A stretch of DNA of 64,000 bases from Platynereis dumerilii (GCA_026936325.1 JAPTHN010000038.1:558001-622000); one strand, 5' to 3'; positions 23,000-35,437 are shown, counted from the stretch's first letter. Made by a program: numbers and translations. The notes: generated from the sequence alone by a model not told the origin.

Positions 23000-24560
23000 C
23001 AGCCCTTCGGTAATTATTGCAACATTCTGGAGTTTACATCCAGGAAATTTGATATGCAAACAGAGTGGACTGCAGCAATATCAAAATGGCACTTCGTGTG
23101 TCATCATAATGATAATTTGTCATGATCATAAGCCAATACATTTAATAATAATAATAATAGTATGGATTTATATAGCGCTAATTTCAGTAAACTGCTCATC
23201 AGCGCTTTTTCAGGTCAAATCACGTGTATGAATTCTGAAACAAATGAGTTTTTAGATTCTTCTTAAAGTTCTCTAGTGTCTTTGCAGTTCTCACCTTTTC
23301 AGGCAGAGTATTCCAAAGCTTTGCATGGTGCAGCATAGGAAAATGCCCGGTCTTCAAACTTATTTTTGTTGCATGGGGCAGGTTCTGCTAACAGCAATTT
23401 GTTGTTGCTTCTGAGGTTATGTTCTTGTTGAGATTTCAGTTTAATGAGGTCATGAATGTATTGTGGCGCCTGATCGTTTACTGCCTTCCATGTTGTTGTC
23501 ATCAATTTGAACTGAATTCTTGCTGAGATTGGTAACCAGTGCAGTTGTTTCCTACTCTGACTGACACTGTCATGTTTTCTCAATCTCTCAATTAATCGAA
23601 CTGCCGAGTTTTGAGCAACCTGAAGCTTGTTCAACAATCGACCGGCTATGCCATACAGCAGTCCATTTCCGTAATCCAAATGAGGAGTGACAAGAGCATT
23701 TACTGCAGTTTTGACAACATCCTTGTCAAGGTTTTTTCTGAGTTTTGATAGGTTTCTTAAGTTGAAGTATGCATTCCGACACATTTTGTTGATCTGTTTC
23801 TCCATGGTCATATTTTTGTCAAAGAGCACACCTTAGTTGCATACATGGTCTGCTGTTTTGATTTCAACATTGTCGACATTAATGGATGACATTTGAAGTT
23901 TCTTCAGTTGGTTTGGTGCTCCAATCAGAAGAAGTTCAGTTTTATCTCCATTGTTGCACAGCTTGTTGTCATGCAAGAAATTTCTGATTTCAGCAATACA
24001 ATTTTCCATTTTCTGTTTTGCCTGTTCTTGACCCAAAAAGGTTGGTTTGAATGAAAGAATAAGTTGCTCATCGTCAGCATACTTCTGATCATGTACTTGA
24101 TTTCTTTGAGCAACTTCACTGACTGGGGCAACATAGGAGTTGAATAAGATTGGACCAAGTTTGGAACCTTGAGGAACTCCAAAATTTAACGGAAGTTTTC
24201 TTGATGTTTTGTCATTTATAACCACTGACTGTGATCTTTCAGAAATGTAGGATTTGAGCCATCTCAGAGCTGCACTCTGCACACCATATCTGTTACGCAG
24301 TCTGTCCAGCAAAATGCCATGATCAATTGTATCAAATGCAGCAGACAGGTCTAGTAATACAAGCATTTTAATGTTAATTTGATTTAAGGAGACTAATCCC
24401 ACTTGTTGGTGACAGGCAAACGAAAGGATTATGCACCTGATTCTTACTCTAAAATCAGTTATATATGACAAATCAAATGGTCTTCTCTTGATTTTGACTA
24501 ATCGAACAGCCTCTATGTTTCCCATGTTGAATGTAGAGAATATGACACTTCATCAGCTAA
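23000..24560 (+). mobile_element. Tc1/mariner-like MITE, split by a LINE
   Basis: The segments 23000-23142 and 24367-24560 together match the intact MITE at 40947-41299 and the inverted copy at 33875-34326: GATATGCAAACAGAGTGGAC, GATAATTTGTCATGATCATA, then GGAGACTAATCCCACTTGTT and AATCGAACAGCCTCTATG. The LINE at 23143-24366 interrupts it. The left start TA|CAGCCC is plausible; the right terminus is unclear. Confidence 0.7.
23143..24366 (-). mobile_element. CR1/L2-group LINE, 5'-truncated, inside the MITE
   Basis: Minus-strand RT: LVLLDLSAAFDTIDHGILLD (motif A), LNFGVPQGSKLGPILF (B), KYADDEQLILSF (C). After one in-frame TAA near 23831 it continues GVLFDKNMTMEKQINKMC and the C-terminal QLHWLPISARIQFKLM with EDRAFSYAAP. 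The 3' end holds GCGCTATATAAATCC and a tandem ATT tail (23143-23158 as AATAAT). It begins within the RT, so endonuclease and fingers are missing. A CATTTTAA-like duplication may flank it. Confidence 0.88.
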
Positions 24561-25695
24561 GCCAAGAATAAGGTCTGCTTATCTAGCAAAGAACTCTGTC
24601 CAACTGAAAGCAGATACAATCAGAGATCTTTATGATCATTGTTTTAAAAATCTCAGTATCTATAGATATATATGTAAGAGTGTAAAGCCAGTGGCCATTC
24701 ACCACTTGGGTTCCCACCTCCGACGCCAACAAAATCACTTTATTTTGACCCCCTTTCCATTCACCATCCCTATTTGTATCAAAAACTTACTGCAAATTCA
24801 CTTAGTATGAGTTTCTTTGACTGCTTTTCTCACTATATATGTAGCTTTTTCAGCTTGCCTGATTGGTCTATTAGCAAATCAAACGTCCTCCAAATCCTTA
24901 AGTTTGACATAGTCAGGAATAAAAACGTAGTATTCTGCTTCAGTGAGCAGCTGAGATTGGAAAGTAAATCAGATTAGCAGGAAAACACTGACAATCCCTA
25001 TCCCCCCAGACACCTCACTGGCTTTGAAAAACGTTTCTATTCTATTTAAATTAGATTTATGCTACGTAATTCAGTCCCTCAACCAATCGCATGAACTGTA
25101 TTTGCAACGTTTCACCATTATTCAACAGAAACTCATACTTCTTGAGTCTGCTTTTTCGTCCAAGGCCTTCAACACCCCTGCCAATCCTCACCCCATCTAA
25201 TGTGCACATTTCCTCTTTTTTTAAACATGCCCTTCTGATGAACTCACGTCCCAAGAAATTTCTGCTGTCCTTTTCCCTTTGATTCAAATGTCCATTCACG
25301 TCATCCTTCTCTCCATCAAGACAAGAAATTCATCAAAAATCGCCGATCGGGCCATATTCGATTGCAGTAAAAATTACTCAAGTACACTGGGTCGTCTCCG
25401 TTCGGCCAACCAAAAATGCATGCTGCCAACAGGGTCTTTCTCTGCAGTCCATTGAAACAGGTTGCAGAAGACTCAAAAAATCCAAATTTCATCTAATGGC
25501 AAGCCTTGAATCGCATGTAAATTGTAGTTTGTCACATTGAGATTGGAGCTTTCATAGCATTTAAATTACTTGGTCTGCAGGGATGTCATATCATCATAAG
25601 ATAATGTGTTATGTGCAGATGGAAACCCACCTCCTTAAAATGGTGTCCCACAACAAGGGTACAGCCAGGCTATATAGATACATGGAGGTCACAGT
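24561..25695. other. No supported gene
   Basis: AT-rich unique-looking sequence. The minus-strand frame at 25057-25299 (80 residues, charged, with FLLNNGETLQIQF) has no recognisable domain or splice context. Confidence 0.4.
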
Positions 25696-26263
25696 GGGGC
25701 CAGTTGAACCAGAGGAGTTTATGGCAGTTTATTAATTTTTTTTAAAATACAATTTTTAACAAAATACATTTACAATGAGAGGTACTATTCAGTAAAACTG
25801 TTTTTTGCAATAGGCCCATTACAATGGATTAAAATAAATTAAAAAAATTATTATTAAAGTTTAACGGTCGACTGGTTAAACTGGCCCCAGGCTATTCTTA
25901 GAACAGAAAGAAATGTGTGAGACATGCCAAATTTAGCCAAAACATGCTATGCTCCTAGCTAAACTTGTTAGCAAAAATAAAGGACTGCAGCCCCACACTT
26001 CACCCATCATCCTTCCAATGGTTCAACTGGCCCCAATGGATGGTTCAACTGGCCCCATGGGTGGGGCCAGTTGAACCAATTTTTTAAAATTTTTTGGAGG
26101 CTCATATGTCGGCCGTGGTAAGATATACGCAAAAACCTAAAGTTGGGATGTTTAGACAACTTTTCAAACTACCTTTTCCATCTTTGTTCTCCTTGAAAGC
26201 TGTAAAGGTATGCACACAGGAGAGCAATTTCTAAAATTTGGTTCAACTGGCCCCGCTCTCCCC
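25696..26263. mobile_element. Element with repeated GGGGCCAGTTGAACC motif, right end intact
   Basis: GGGGCCAGTTGAACC or its complement occurs at the left (about 25696), twice near 26020-26075, and at the right end GGTTCAACTGGCCCCGCTCT, closing with CCCC|TA (TA at 26264-26265). The left GGGGAGA terminus is absent, so this is a truncated member of the group at 21373 and 59474. Confidence 0.6.
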
Positions 26264-27370
26264 TATATTATTAATATTGTTTACTTTGTAAAAGTACTTT
26301 AATTTGATTTTATTTATTTGTAACATTTATTTGTCATTATTTTATGTTTCACATGTGATTATATGTGTGTGAATAAAATGATTTTAAGAAATACCCCTGT
26401 TTCAAAAAGCAAGTACTTCACAACGTAGCTAAAAATATGTTCTGACAGGCTTTCAACATCAAATAATTTCAGAAAATGAATTACACTGTAGTAACGCGAA
26501 TAAAGTGAAATAAAGTGAAATTCGATTTCATTTATATTTCCATTACACGCCTTACAAATTCTTTCATTAACCTCTATGTTTCTTCCTATATCTATAAATA
26601 TTGGTAAAATTCCGAGTCTGACTTGAGCTGACAAAGATCCTTTTTTCTATTTTCAATGATAATATAAGTCACCATGCTTTACATTGTGATACAGGTATTT
26701 TGGAGCATGATGCCCTCAGGCATTTCTCAGTCTATACTTTTGACTTCGGCTGCAAGGAAGAAAATTTGCCTTTGAATTAAAAAGGTTGATGAATTTATTT
26801 CTTTCACAATGGATTTCATTACCAGGTGTTACTTACGGTATAACTAAATCTTCACATTCGACGGATGTAGACCCACATATTACCGAAACACCTCAGGCTG
26901 TTAGTCCTCTTTGTAGGACAAAAAATAAGGAGTGTTCTCTTTGCAGGACAAACGAATTTGTGAGACAGGAATATGGATTTGGACAATTCACCAACAATTG
27001 AAAAATGAGATTCGGTTATTTATTTGCATACATGAAAAGACTAAGTGATATTTTTTTATCTTAAAAAGACAGGTTTGCTTTGTGTTTTTCTGGGTTAGCA
27101 GCTGGATCATACTTCAACACGTTTAACTGTATTTAGAAAGAGATTGCAGTTTCCAAGAATAGGTTGGAAAACACTGAAAACTGAGGTAAACAAGTTCATA
27201 TCATGAGCATTTTTAATGAATTATATATTTTTTTTTTAGCCTCGCGAAGTCATTTCATCCATAAATCAAAATGACTTCCACGTTATTGCAGTGGGAGTTA
27301 AAAATAAGTTTTCAAATGAATCTGAAAAAGTTGCCTGGTGTTTCCAAAGCTAAATTTTGATCTTATAGGA

Positions 27371-27437
27371 CCTGCATGTATCAACTAACCCACCTGGTAT
27401 AAGGTTAGTCGATACATGCAGGCCGGTTAGTTGATAC
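27371..27437. repeat. Hairpin with a third motif copy
   Basis: CCTGCATGTATCAACTAACC pairs with GGTTAGTCGATACATGCAGG across a 12-bp loop. GGTTAGTTGATACG follows directly as a third copy. Confidence 0.8.
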
Positions 27438-27591
27438 GCCAAATCCTGTGAACAATGCAAAGAAAAAGTCACGTGCTTCCTTCTTGGTAGGATACTATAA
27501 AACCATACGTCTTCACCAAGCTACTTTCTCTTCCCATAGATGCATATCTATATTTCCATTATGGGTCGGATCTGAACATTGACCCATAGGG

Positions 27592-27814
27592 CATAGGCGT
27601 ATGGGAGGGGGGGCAGGTAGGCGGTCGCCCCCAAAAGTTTGGGAAACAATAAGATTCGGGCAAAAAGGTTAAAAAATTCGGGTAGATGATTAATAAAAAC
27701 TATTGAAAATTAATGACTTCCTGACAATTTCATCATGGTATTAAATTTAGATCTTGAAATTCGGGCAAATGTCACTCTCCCCCCCAAATTGTGCGGCGCC
27801 GCCATATACCTAGG
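27592..27814 (+). mobile_element. CATAGGCG MITE, copy 1
   Basis: Starts CATAGGCGTATGGG and ends with the inverted CCATATACCTAGG. The interior (AAGTTTGGGAAACAATAAGA, AATTCGGGCAAATG) is the reverse complement of 49089-49321. It is non-coding. Confidence 0.72.
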
Positions 27815-28307
27815 GGTTGACCTGTTGGGAGGAAGAGATCTCATGACAAGTTCAACCTAAGATTCATCTATAAAGCTTTTTCATGTAAATTCCTGAGTAA
27901 AACCTTATTATTGTACAAATAGGTCAGGGTTGTTATTTTGACCAGGCCAGAAAACAAAGCCTAACCAATCTCCTGTATCAACAAACCTATCCACTCGATC
28001 ATTTCAGAAGACAACAGGGCTCTGGACGACAAGTTAACTAGGTCATCTTTGGTGACTTATAAATAACTATTTTCACATACCTTATCCATTTACTAAGTTA
28101 CTTTTAATCATCCTTCACTTATAGCAAGAAAAAAAGTAAGTTTTCAGCGCAAATTCACTCAGAACAGTGTTTTTTTCTTCTTTTTTTTACGTTTCTCCTA
28201 AGTCATGATTCTGATTATACATTGAACAATAGAGATGTGAAGATTTGTTTTGTAATTCTGCTTCTTACAGATAGCAACGCTTTCCCAAATGATCATTTCT
28301 GTCATTA

Positions 28308-28991
28308 CAGATCTCATGTCAGTGTGCCATATTCTTTTCAACTGCCACAGTGCTCAGGTGATGTCCATGAGCATATTGATGTCAGGGTGGTATATATTCA
28401 CAGTTTCAGCTGTGTTACTTTGGACCTTCCCTAATCAGATTATTATAAATCTACAAGAAACTGTTAAAATGTTGGTGAGCCCTGATCATTCTGTTTGACG
28501 CTTTGAAAACACCCAAAAGTTTCTAAGCCCTCCTAATATGCTCCAACTGAATAAATCATCATGAACATGGATGGATGGATGGATGATTGGGGCTTTATGT
28601 CCTGTATTTATGCACTTGCTAGGCTAATTAGGACAGGAGGAGGACACGGCAATGAGGTGAAGGATGATTGAAACAGCCGTCCAACATAGGCCCAGGTGAC
28701 CCGGCAAGAGCTGGATTCGAACCCTGGACCCAGCGATTGGCAGTCCAGCACGCTACCACTAGACCAACCCTCCCCCTAATCATCATGAACAATAATTATT
28801 ACACATATGAAAACATGTCAATCAGTTGTTATTCACACTTAGCCAGTAAGCCAAATTTGTTATTCGCAGTTGGAATCAATACTTGAGCTGTGGTCTCAAA
28901 TGCTCACAGGGAGTGCCCAAATAGTGATGTCAGTATCGAGATACTGACCTCATCTCTGCATATATTCACATGGGACATGGCACACTTATAT
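28308..28991 (+). mobile_element. Tc1/mariner-like MITE (CAGATCTCATGTC end), split by a SINE
   Basis: Left end TA|CAGATCTCATGTCAGTGTGC. The body matches 37782-38471 in order and orientation (CTTTTCAACTGCCACA, TGATGTCAGTAT, TCACATGGGACATGGCACAC). The SINE at 28567-28777 interrupts it. The right terminus has decayed. Confidence 0.75.
28567..28777 (-). mobile_element. tRNA-derived SINE with perfect 13-bp target duplication
   Basis: On the minus strand a tRNA-like head carries an A box TGGTCTAGTGG (28766-28756) and a B box GGTTCGAATCC (28723-28713). The anticodon-loop position reads CTGCCAA, as in tRNA-Gly(GCC), so a tRNA-Gly origin is likely. The tail is tandem CATC. AATCATCATGAAC flanks it exactly at 28554-28566 and 28778-28790. 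It is pol III-type by its boxes. A related body segment (GACAGGAGGAGACACCAATGAGG) lies at about 41559-41600. Confidence 0.88.
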
Positions 28992-29999
28992 CAAGCAGCA
29001 CTTGGCTGAATTTAATTGGGGCAATTGTGCTGCAATATGTTTTTTTAATCAATTTAGTTCTCCTTGTATAGTTAATTAGCAGTAGTGTCTCACAGGTCAC
29101 CATGTACCAAAATTTTCAAAGGTTTTAGTCTCAATCGTATTTAAAGTGAACTAAGTTCATGGGACTTATTAATAAAATGTTTTTGATTGAGGCTACAATT
29201 CAACTGAGATCACAGGCCCCTGCCTATATATGTCTTTTGTAGTGCATACAAGCTCATGCCTACTTGGTAGGTATTAAAACAAGTTGGTTGGAGTTTCTTT
29301 TTAAATTGATAATTTCTTGCTCAGTTTTTGTGAAATAAATATATTCTTTTTGAGGTAGTCTTGAAATAAATAATTTCGGGAGGGGGTATAATTATATTAA
29401 TGAGGCATTGCTTGATTTGGAAATGAATATTTTAGGGATTTTGTGTGCTTAAAATTAATAATTAGGGCCACCGTTACCGTGAAATAAATTATTTCCCACC
29501 AAGGATAACCCCCCCCCCTCCCGATTATTAAATGGTTGCCCTCTAGTTTGTTGCTTGGACTTTGTTTGTACCTCTATCATGTGATAGAAGGCCATAGGAA
29601 TTGTATGATTGCAATTCATTTACAGATGATTTCATATTTGTAGACATTTGAGGCAAAAAATACATCATTTTTCTTGCGATTTTCATTGGTTGAGAGAAGG
29701 TATGACACCGCTCTCTCCTGAAAAGTGACATAGCGTTTTACATGGGTGACCATGGAATTCTAAGCCATTGATCTCCTAAAAGGGACTGACTTTAGCAGTT
29801 TCAAGTGAGAGTTTCAGTTTGTGTTTCACACATTTTTAGCACACATTCTGCAAGTCCAGTACTGTGCATTCAGACGATTGGGATCAGGTTATCCATATAA
29901 TGACTTTTTATCCAAAGTGTGCACAGTTTGGATAAAGAGTTACTTTTCAGGAGAGAGAGCCTACACACGACAGCAGCACTGTGTACATGCATGCTTGAA

Positions 30000-30049
30000 A
30001 TGCCAAAGGACCATTTTGCCCCTGGGAACCATTTTACCCCGGTCTCCCT
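30000..30049. mobile_element. Solo right end of a GGGGAGA-type element
   Basis: Read in complement from the TA at 30050-30051: AGGGAGACCGGGGTAAAATG, then a second motif copy GGGGCAAAATGG. This is the same architecture as 59474-60379 but with AAAATGG as the repeated motif. No partner end was found to the left. Confidence 0.45.
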
Positions 30050-30458
30050 TACAACCCTCAACAGACTCAGACAAAGGTTCTTCGCATGTTGCACGCTTTT
30101 CCTTATTTGCCCTGATATTTTTATCATAGAGTCACCTGATAAATGAAATGCACAAAGTAGGAGCACGATGTTGTCATAATGGCCTGTAACCCCCACCCCC
30201 CTTGCAAATACCCCCCCCCCGCTTGAAAGCAAATATGCCAGACCCACTCCCTCCCCTCTTTCCTGTAAAGCCTTTATACTGCCATTTTGTATTGTGTGAG
30301 CACTGAGGTCCACTGTCATTGCACAAGCTGGTACTATCTGGACTCCAAGACGGCTAAATATACATTAAAAATCATCAATAGGCCATTTATTACTCAATCC
30401 CAGAGGTAAGACAGCATTTTTTAAATCACATTTTCACTTGGATACCTTTTTTTCAGAA

Positions 30459-30668
30459 TCAGACTCAGAGAGATTTTATTTAGCCGATATATATATGGAT
30501 GAAATTACATAATATTATAGATCATTATTAAGTTAAATGTGGCATGGAGACCTCTCCAAGATAAAAAATTTTTCGCCATCGAGAGGCCACCAAAAGAAAA
30601 AGAAAATAGTAATAAGACTAAAATAATCATAGTAAAAATTAATTAACGACTACAATTGTAACAATATT
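30459..30668 (-). mobile_element. LINE 3' end with TCTGAG-like tail
   Basis: Reads CAGAATCAGACTCAGAGAGA, TTTTATTTAGCC on the plus strand, i.e. AATAAAA plus a CTCTGAGTCTGA tail in complement. The tail matches the family at 11676-14376 and 34755-35437. The TIR element at 30669 adjoins it. Confidence 0.5.
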
Positions 30669-32013
30669 CACAGTGCCCCTGCATGAGCTAACTTCAAGTT
30701 TTAAAAAAATAAGCGAGAAGACGAATAGCACCCAGCTGTAGAGCAAGGTCAGGAGAACAAAAACGAAAATACTATGTCAAAAATTAGTGTGCTGGGAGTG
30801 ATAAACTCACTTGACTGTATGTTTGTCAAAAATACTATGTATTTAGCCCTGCTTAATTGACTGTATTGTTTCTTTTGAGTGTTCAACTGCTTCTGCTCCG
30901 GTTTTGAATTTCGCAGAGCCTCCCTTAATTTGGAGTCTATTGCTGTATTTTTGTGACAAAATGCGGTGTAGCTTTTAGGATATCTTATATCATTGATATT
31001 TTTGAATAATCCATACAGGCACACAGCATGACTAGTACAATTTTTTTTCAAAAAATCACGTTAAGAATGCATATCTTTTTGCAAATATTCAAAAGTCATG
31101 GATTGTTTTCTTCTTTGAAGTGCATGTGTGTATTAATGTTGACTGCATGATTGTATTCATTTTAGGACAAAAAATGAAATCAAAAAGACTTCCAGAGATT
31201 CTAGAGCAACATATTGTGAAGGCGAGACCCTAAATAGCTTGATATTTATACCAAACTGAGATTTTATTTATACCAAACTGAGATTTGGCATTGAAACACG
31301 TTTAAACTGTCACAAGTGTGCAAACAACAGTGTATGTAGATCATTGAGGAATGGTCGGACAAATAAAAAAAATGATCTAATAAAAATTGTTGTGGAAGGG
31401 GAATGCGGAAAGGTAATTTCTGCACATGAAGTCATTTGAAGACCATTGAGGATGCTGATAAATTAAACTTCACAGATATGACTTACGACAACACGGAAAG
31501 CAACACTCTGTGGCATGTTTGACATAGAACATTCTCAATATAGGTCTAATACAGCTCAAATCCAGCCTATATACAATTAACCACACAGAAACAATACATT
31601 GATTTAGTCTGATTACTGGGGACAATGTTGGAAGGCAACAAACTTGCTCATTACTGTACTTTTGGTCTGAAGCAAACAGTCATGTGTGTTTGTCACACTC
31701 TACACACTATATTTAGGCATAACATGTTTTACAAAAATGCAATGGTCACAGAAATCAATGATATTGTCTTTCCATCAACAATTGTCCCTGCAAATGATCT
31801 TAAACATTTCCTTCATGGCCTATGCCCCCGTTTCGGAATTGAAATATGAGTGTGATAAACCAAAAAACTTAAAATCGATATAACTCAAAATTTTCCCAAC
31901 AGAATTTTTTCGTTTTTGTCTTAAAATGTTCTCCCGACCTTGCTCTACAGTTGCGTACTATTCGTCTTCTCGCTTATTTTTTTTAGCCTTAAAGTTTGCT
32001 CAGGGGCACTGTG
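30669..32013. mobile_element. 1.3-kb element with ~100-bp inverted repeats
   Basis: Left CACAGTGCCCCTG ... AATAAGCGAGAAGACGAATA ... GTAGAGCAAGGTC (30669-30770) is mirrored at 31898-32013, ending CAGGGGCACTGTG. No clear target duplication was found. Open frames inside (30749-31051 minus, 31625-31849 plus) match nothing recognisable. Confidence 0.7.
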
Positions 32014-32984
32014 CAATACCAAGTAGTCTAAGTTTTGATTCATTGAAGTCGTAAAATGATAAACATTGCACTCTCTGTTTTTCCAGAAAGTAAAACTTGC
32101 CAATATAATGTATGTATACAATAGCCTATATACTTAATTACCCAAGGCTTATGACATCGTATGATAATAACACTTTAAAAGATGTCTGATACTATCATTT
32201 CCAATGAAATCAGAATTTGAGACATACATCGAACAATTTTACAAAACTAAATAAAACTGTAATACAATTTGGAACAATCGATATGATTAAAATAATGATA
32301 ACTTCGACTTGCAATGGCCCTTCTATTTATACTTTTTATGTTTCATATAAAATTGTTACATTCTGATACAGAAATAAAGAACAAACTTATTTTTCTTCAA
32401 ATTCAGTAAATTATCTTATAATCATATTTTTATGATAAAATTTTTCCTTGCACCAGATTGTTGGCATCATAAAAAATGCTTTTTGGTAAATTTGCTAATC
32501 CATTCCTGAGAAAAATGTTTCCTTATACATAAAAATAAATTGATAAGTTGCTCTGCTGCAGTGCTGCTGCCTGTCCTGTAGCAGTGCTCAGTGAAAAGTC
32601 GTACAAGTATTTCACTCTAGCCATGCAATATGAGTTTTTATGACATCATAATCAGCCTGGATCTTATAACAGTGTTCAGTGTTCACGTAATGATACAGCT
32701 GAGGACTAGATCATTAGCCCCCTCTGGCTACCCCTTTAAATGCATTTATCTCCAAATAATGTTCAAAGACAAATCATATTTGCGGCTAAACTATGTTCCT
32801 ATTATATATATATATAATATTTTATTCAAACACTTTCACATTTACATATAAAAGGTGTAGACATGTTGAAATTCAGTGTATAAAATCATGTATAGGCTTA
32901 TATGTATAATGATAAAAACTTAACAATATAAAAACATTAAAAAGTACAAGCAAAGTTAATCAAATATTAAAAGGTTTAAGAATC

Positions 32985-33040
32985 AGAATAAGAAGTTTTA
33001 TTGCTCACCTCGTAACAAAGTGAATGTGAAAGTTTGGTTG
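32985..33040 (-). mobile_element. Possible LINE/SINE 3' end
   Basis: AAGAATCAGAATAAGAAG, TTTTATTGCTCACCTCG has the look of the other minus-strand tails (complement AATAAAA plus TCTGATTCTT). It is short and uncertain. Confidence 0.3.
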
Positions 33041-33673
33041 GTTTAAAATGTACTATCAGGAATATATCCACACATTTGAATTTAATACAGCCCTGACTTT
33101 TGACACAGCTCCCATAAGTCAGATTTGTTTGCTGATCAGAAGTAATTCATCATTTTGTTATTTAGCGTTGCTTGTAAAATTGAGAAGTTTACTTAAGAGT
33201 AACTATTAGGTCAGCATTGATTAGTTCAATGTCTCTTTCACTTTGTTACACATTATACATGCACTTGAAATCATAAATATCGAATATGAGCTGGTAAGTA
33301 AATTAAATATCATTTATTTTTCTTTGGTCTGAGCACTAAATGACATTGATTACAGTTGGTATTGCACTTTTTTTCATAAAAATTCAAGGCGTAGCATTAG
33401 CATGAATCAACCATGCTCTCAACTTGACCTGTGGGTATTCCTTTCAGATTTTCCAGTAATGTTTTATTTTCGGTAATCCAACCCGGTATTTTTGTCAGTA
33501 ATCCGCTTACAAATGAAATAACCAGATTATAGAATAAGATTACATTTTTCATGATTTTTGATTAAAAAGTTATCAGATTGCATAATCAGATTATACGTAT
33601 ATTGGGGATTACAAAGTAATCCTTTCGATAACTTACCAAAGCTTCCATCTTGTGATTATTAAGCGTCGTTAAT

Positions 33674-34429
33674 CACAAAGCAATTTGTCTTGGTTATGCG
33701 TGTTGCACATGGCGACCTGCAACAGTTTGAAGTTTACATTTTTTTTGTGACTTTTTTTTCTGCCACAAAATTCTGCTCCATTGCAATAGCATTAGACCTA
33801 CTATTGCAAGATAACAGTTAGGTCATTCTACAGAAATTGTCCCATTCCTGAACCCAGTTGCCAATATTACATTACAGTCTGTCACTTTTATATAGAAAAA
33901 GAGAGGACTGTTGCATTGTGAAAATGGCACTTCCAGAGTCATCATGCTGATGATAGTCATTTTTCACTGTGTACTGGTCCTCATTTTTTCTACCAGTTCA
34001 CAGTGAAAAATGTACTTTATGACTCACGATAGCCGATGAAGTGTCATCTTCTCTACTTTCAACATGAGAAGCATAGAGGCTGTTTGATTAGTCATGATCA
34101 AGAGAAGGCCATTTGACTTGTCATAACTGATTTTAGAGTAAAAATCAGATGCATAATCCTTTTGTTTGGCTGTCAACGAAAAGCTGGATAAGTCTCCTTA
34201 AATCAAATTAACATTGAAAGTATTGGGTACAAAATGATAATTACACATCATCAGCATGATGGCTCACGAAGTGCCATTTTCACAATTTAACAGTCCACTC
34301 TATTTCTATATCAAAATGACAGACTGTAGTCACAAAGCGATTTTTTGGTTTTTTTCTTGGTCTTTTTTTTTCTGCCACTAAATTCTGCTCCATTGCAATA
34401 GTATTAGGCCTACTATTGCAAGATAACAG
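33674..34429. repeat. Direct repeats flanking a MITE
   Basis: CACAAAGC followed by TTCTGCTCCATTGCAATAG and CTACTATTGCAAGATAACAG occurs at 33674-33817 and again at 34331-34429, on either side of the MITE at 33875-34326. It is much too long for a target duplication, so it is either a local duplication or part of a larger host repeat. Confidence 0.75.
33875..34326 (-). mobile_element. Tc1/mariner-like MITE, 452 bp, with TA duplication
   Basis: TA|CAGTCTGTCACTTTTATAT at the left and the reverse complement of the right end CAGTCTGTCATTTTGATAT. The inverted repeats continue for about 60 bp (GGACTGTT, ATTGTGAAAATGGCACTTC). The body matches 24367-24560 and 40947-41299 in inverted orientation. Confidence 0.85.
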
Positions 34430-34754
34430 ATGGTCCTACTGCTGTCCCCAGCCGTTAAATGAATAATTAATGTTTCTTTATCACCTTTCTCAGTTAGTGA
34501 CCAAAAGTAGGGCCTAAACAAAATGTTTAAGTGTTAATTTTGTCATTCATAATTTTTTTTACCATTCTTCACTTCCTTAAAGACACCAGTAACTTGCTTT
34601 TTGTATGTCCCAACCTGATTTCTGCGAATTCAAGCCTCCATATATTCGTAAAATTATCTGAATATGCTATACTCCTACTATAAATCGAACCAGAACTATG
34701 TCCTTTAATCTATGGACTTGCTCTAATTTTTAGTTAGCTTCAGTCTTAATAAGC

Positions 34755-35437
34755 TTGTGCGCACTGGGTGATCTTAAATTTTGTTATAAATTAATTCATA
34801 ATCTTTTACCGTTTTATTTTAGCAATATAACAGAAATTGAGCGTTCCCTTTCTTATGATACAAGAAATGTAGGTCAACTGAGGGTCCCCGCTGTAAGACA
34901 TGAATATGCAAGAAATAGCATTTCTTATAGATTTCCCAAATTATACAATTCTATGCCTGATAATTACAAAAAGAAGGTTTTTACACATAGTCTCTTTGGC
35001 TTTAAATATTGCCATCAAACAAAGTTCACTGAACTCTTATAATCAAGTGTGTAGAATTCCAAATCTTTATGTTTGTCAAAATTTAAATTAATTATGATTA
35101 CATGCAAGTTGTCTTGTATTTGGCTCAAACATCAAGATTCTATAACTGCTACTGAATCTATTATTACGTTTCACTGACTCTATTGTTTAGTTTTCCTATA
35201 CCAACCACGTGGTGAGTATCTGTATGACATTAGCATGCCAACATTATGTAAGCTTGTTAATAAATATTGATATTATTTTGTTTCTTAACACTATTCATCT
35301 GGGTGGCCCCCCAGCAGTGACCGTGATCCGAGTCTTCACTGGGTCTCCTGGCCATAGATAAATATATGAAATTGAAATTTCTTTTTTGTACATATTATGT
35401 GCCGAATAAATACAGTCTGAGTCTGAGTCTGAGTTAG
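34755..35437 (+). mobile_element. LINE 3' fragment with (TCTGAG)n tail
   Basis: The frame ALGDLKFCYKLIHNLLPFYF ... ARNSISYRFPKLYNSMPD aligns with the C-terminus of the LINE at 12090-12614 (ICALHDCKLLYKYYNRILP; FSFRLPKIYNDM). A 3' untranslated part follows, then AATAAATACAG and tandem TCTGAG (35413-35436). It ends about 400 bp before the FN2 start codon. Confidence 0.82.

Noticed and set aside
28700-28777. tRNA-Gly gene
   Set aside because: Anticodon and acceptor stems do not pair well and the region is the head of a SINE with its own target duplication.
29709-29961. Inverted repeat GCTCTCTCCTGAAAAGT / ACTTTTCAGGAGAGAGAGC
   Set aside because: Short arms, no flanking duplication and no extension; could be part of a decayed MITE but not supported as one.
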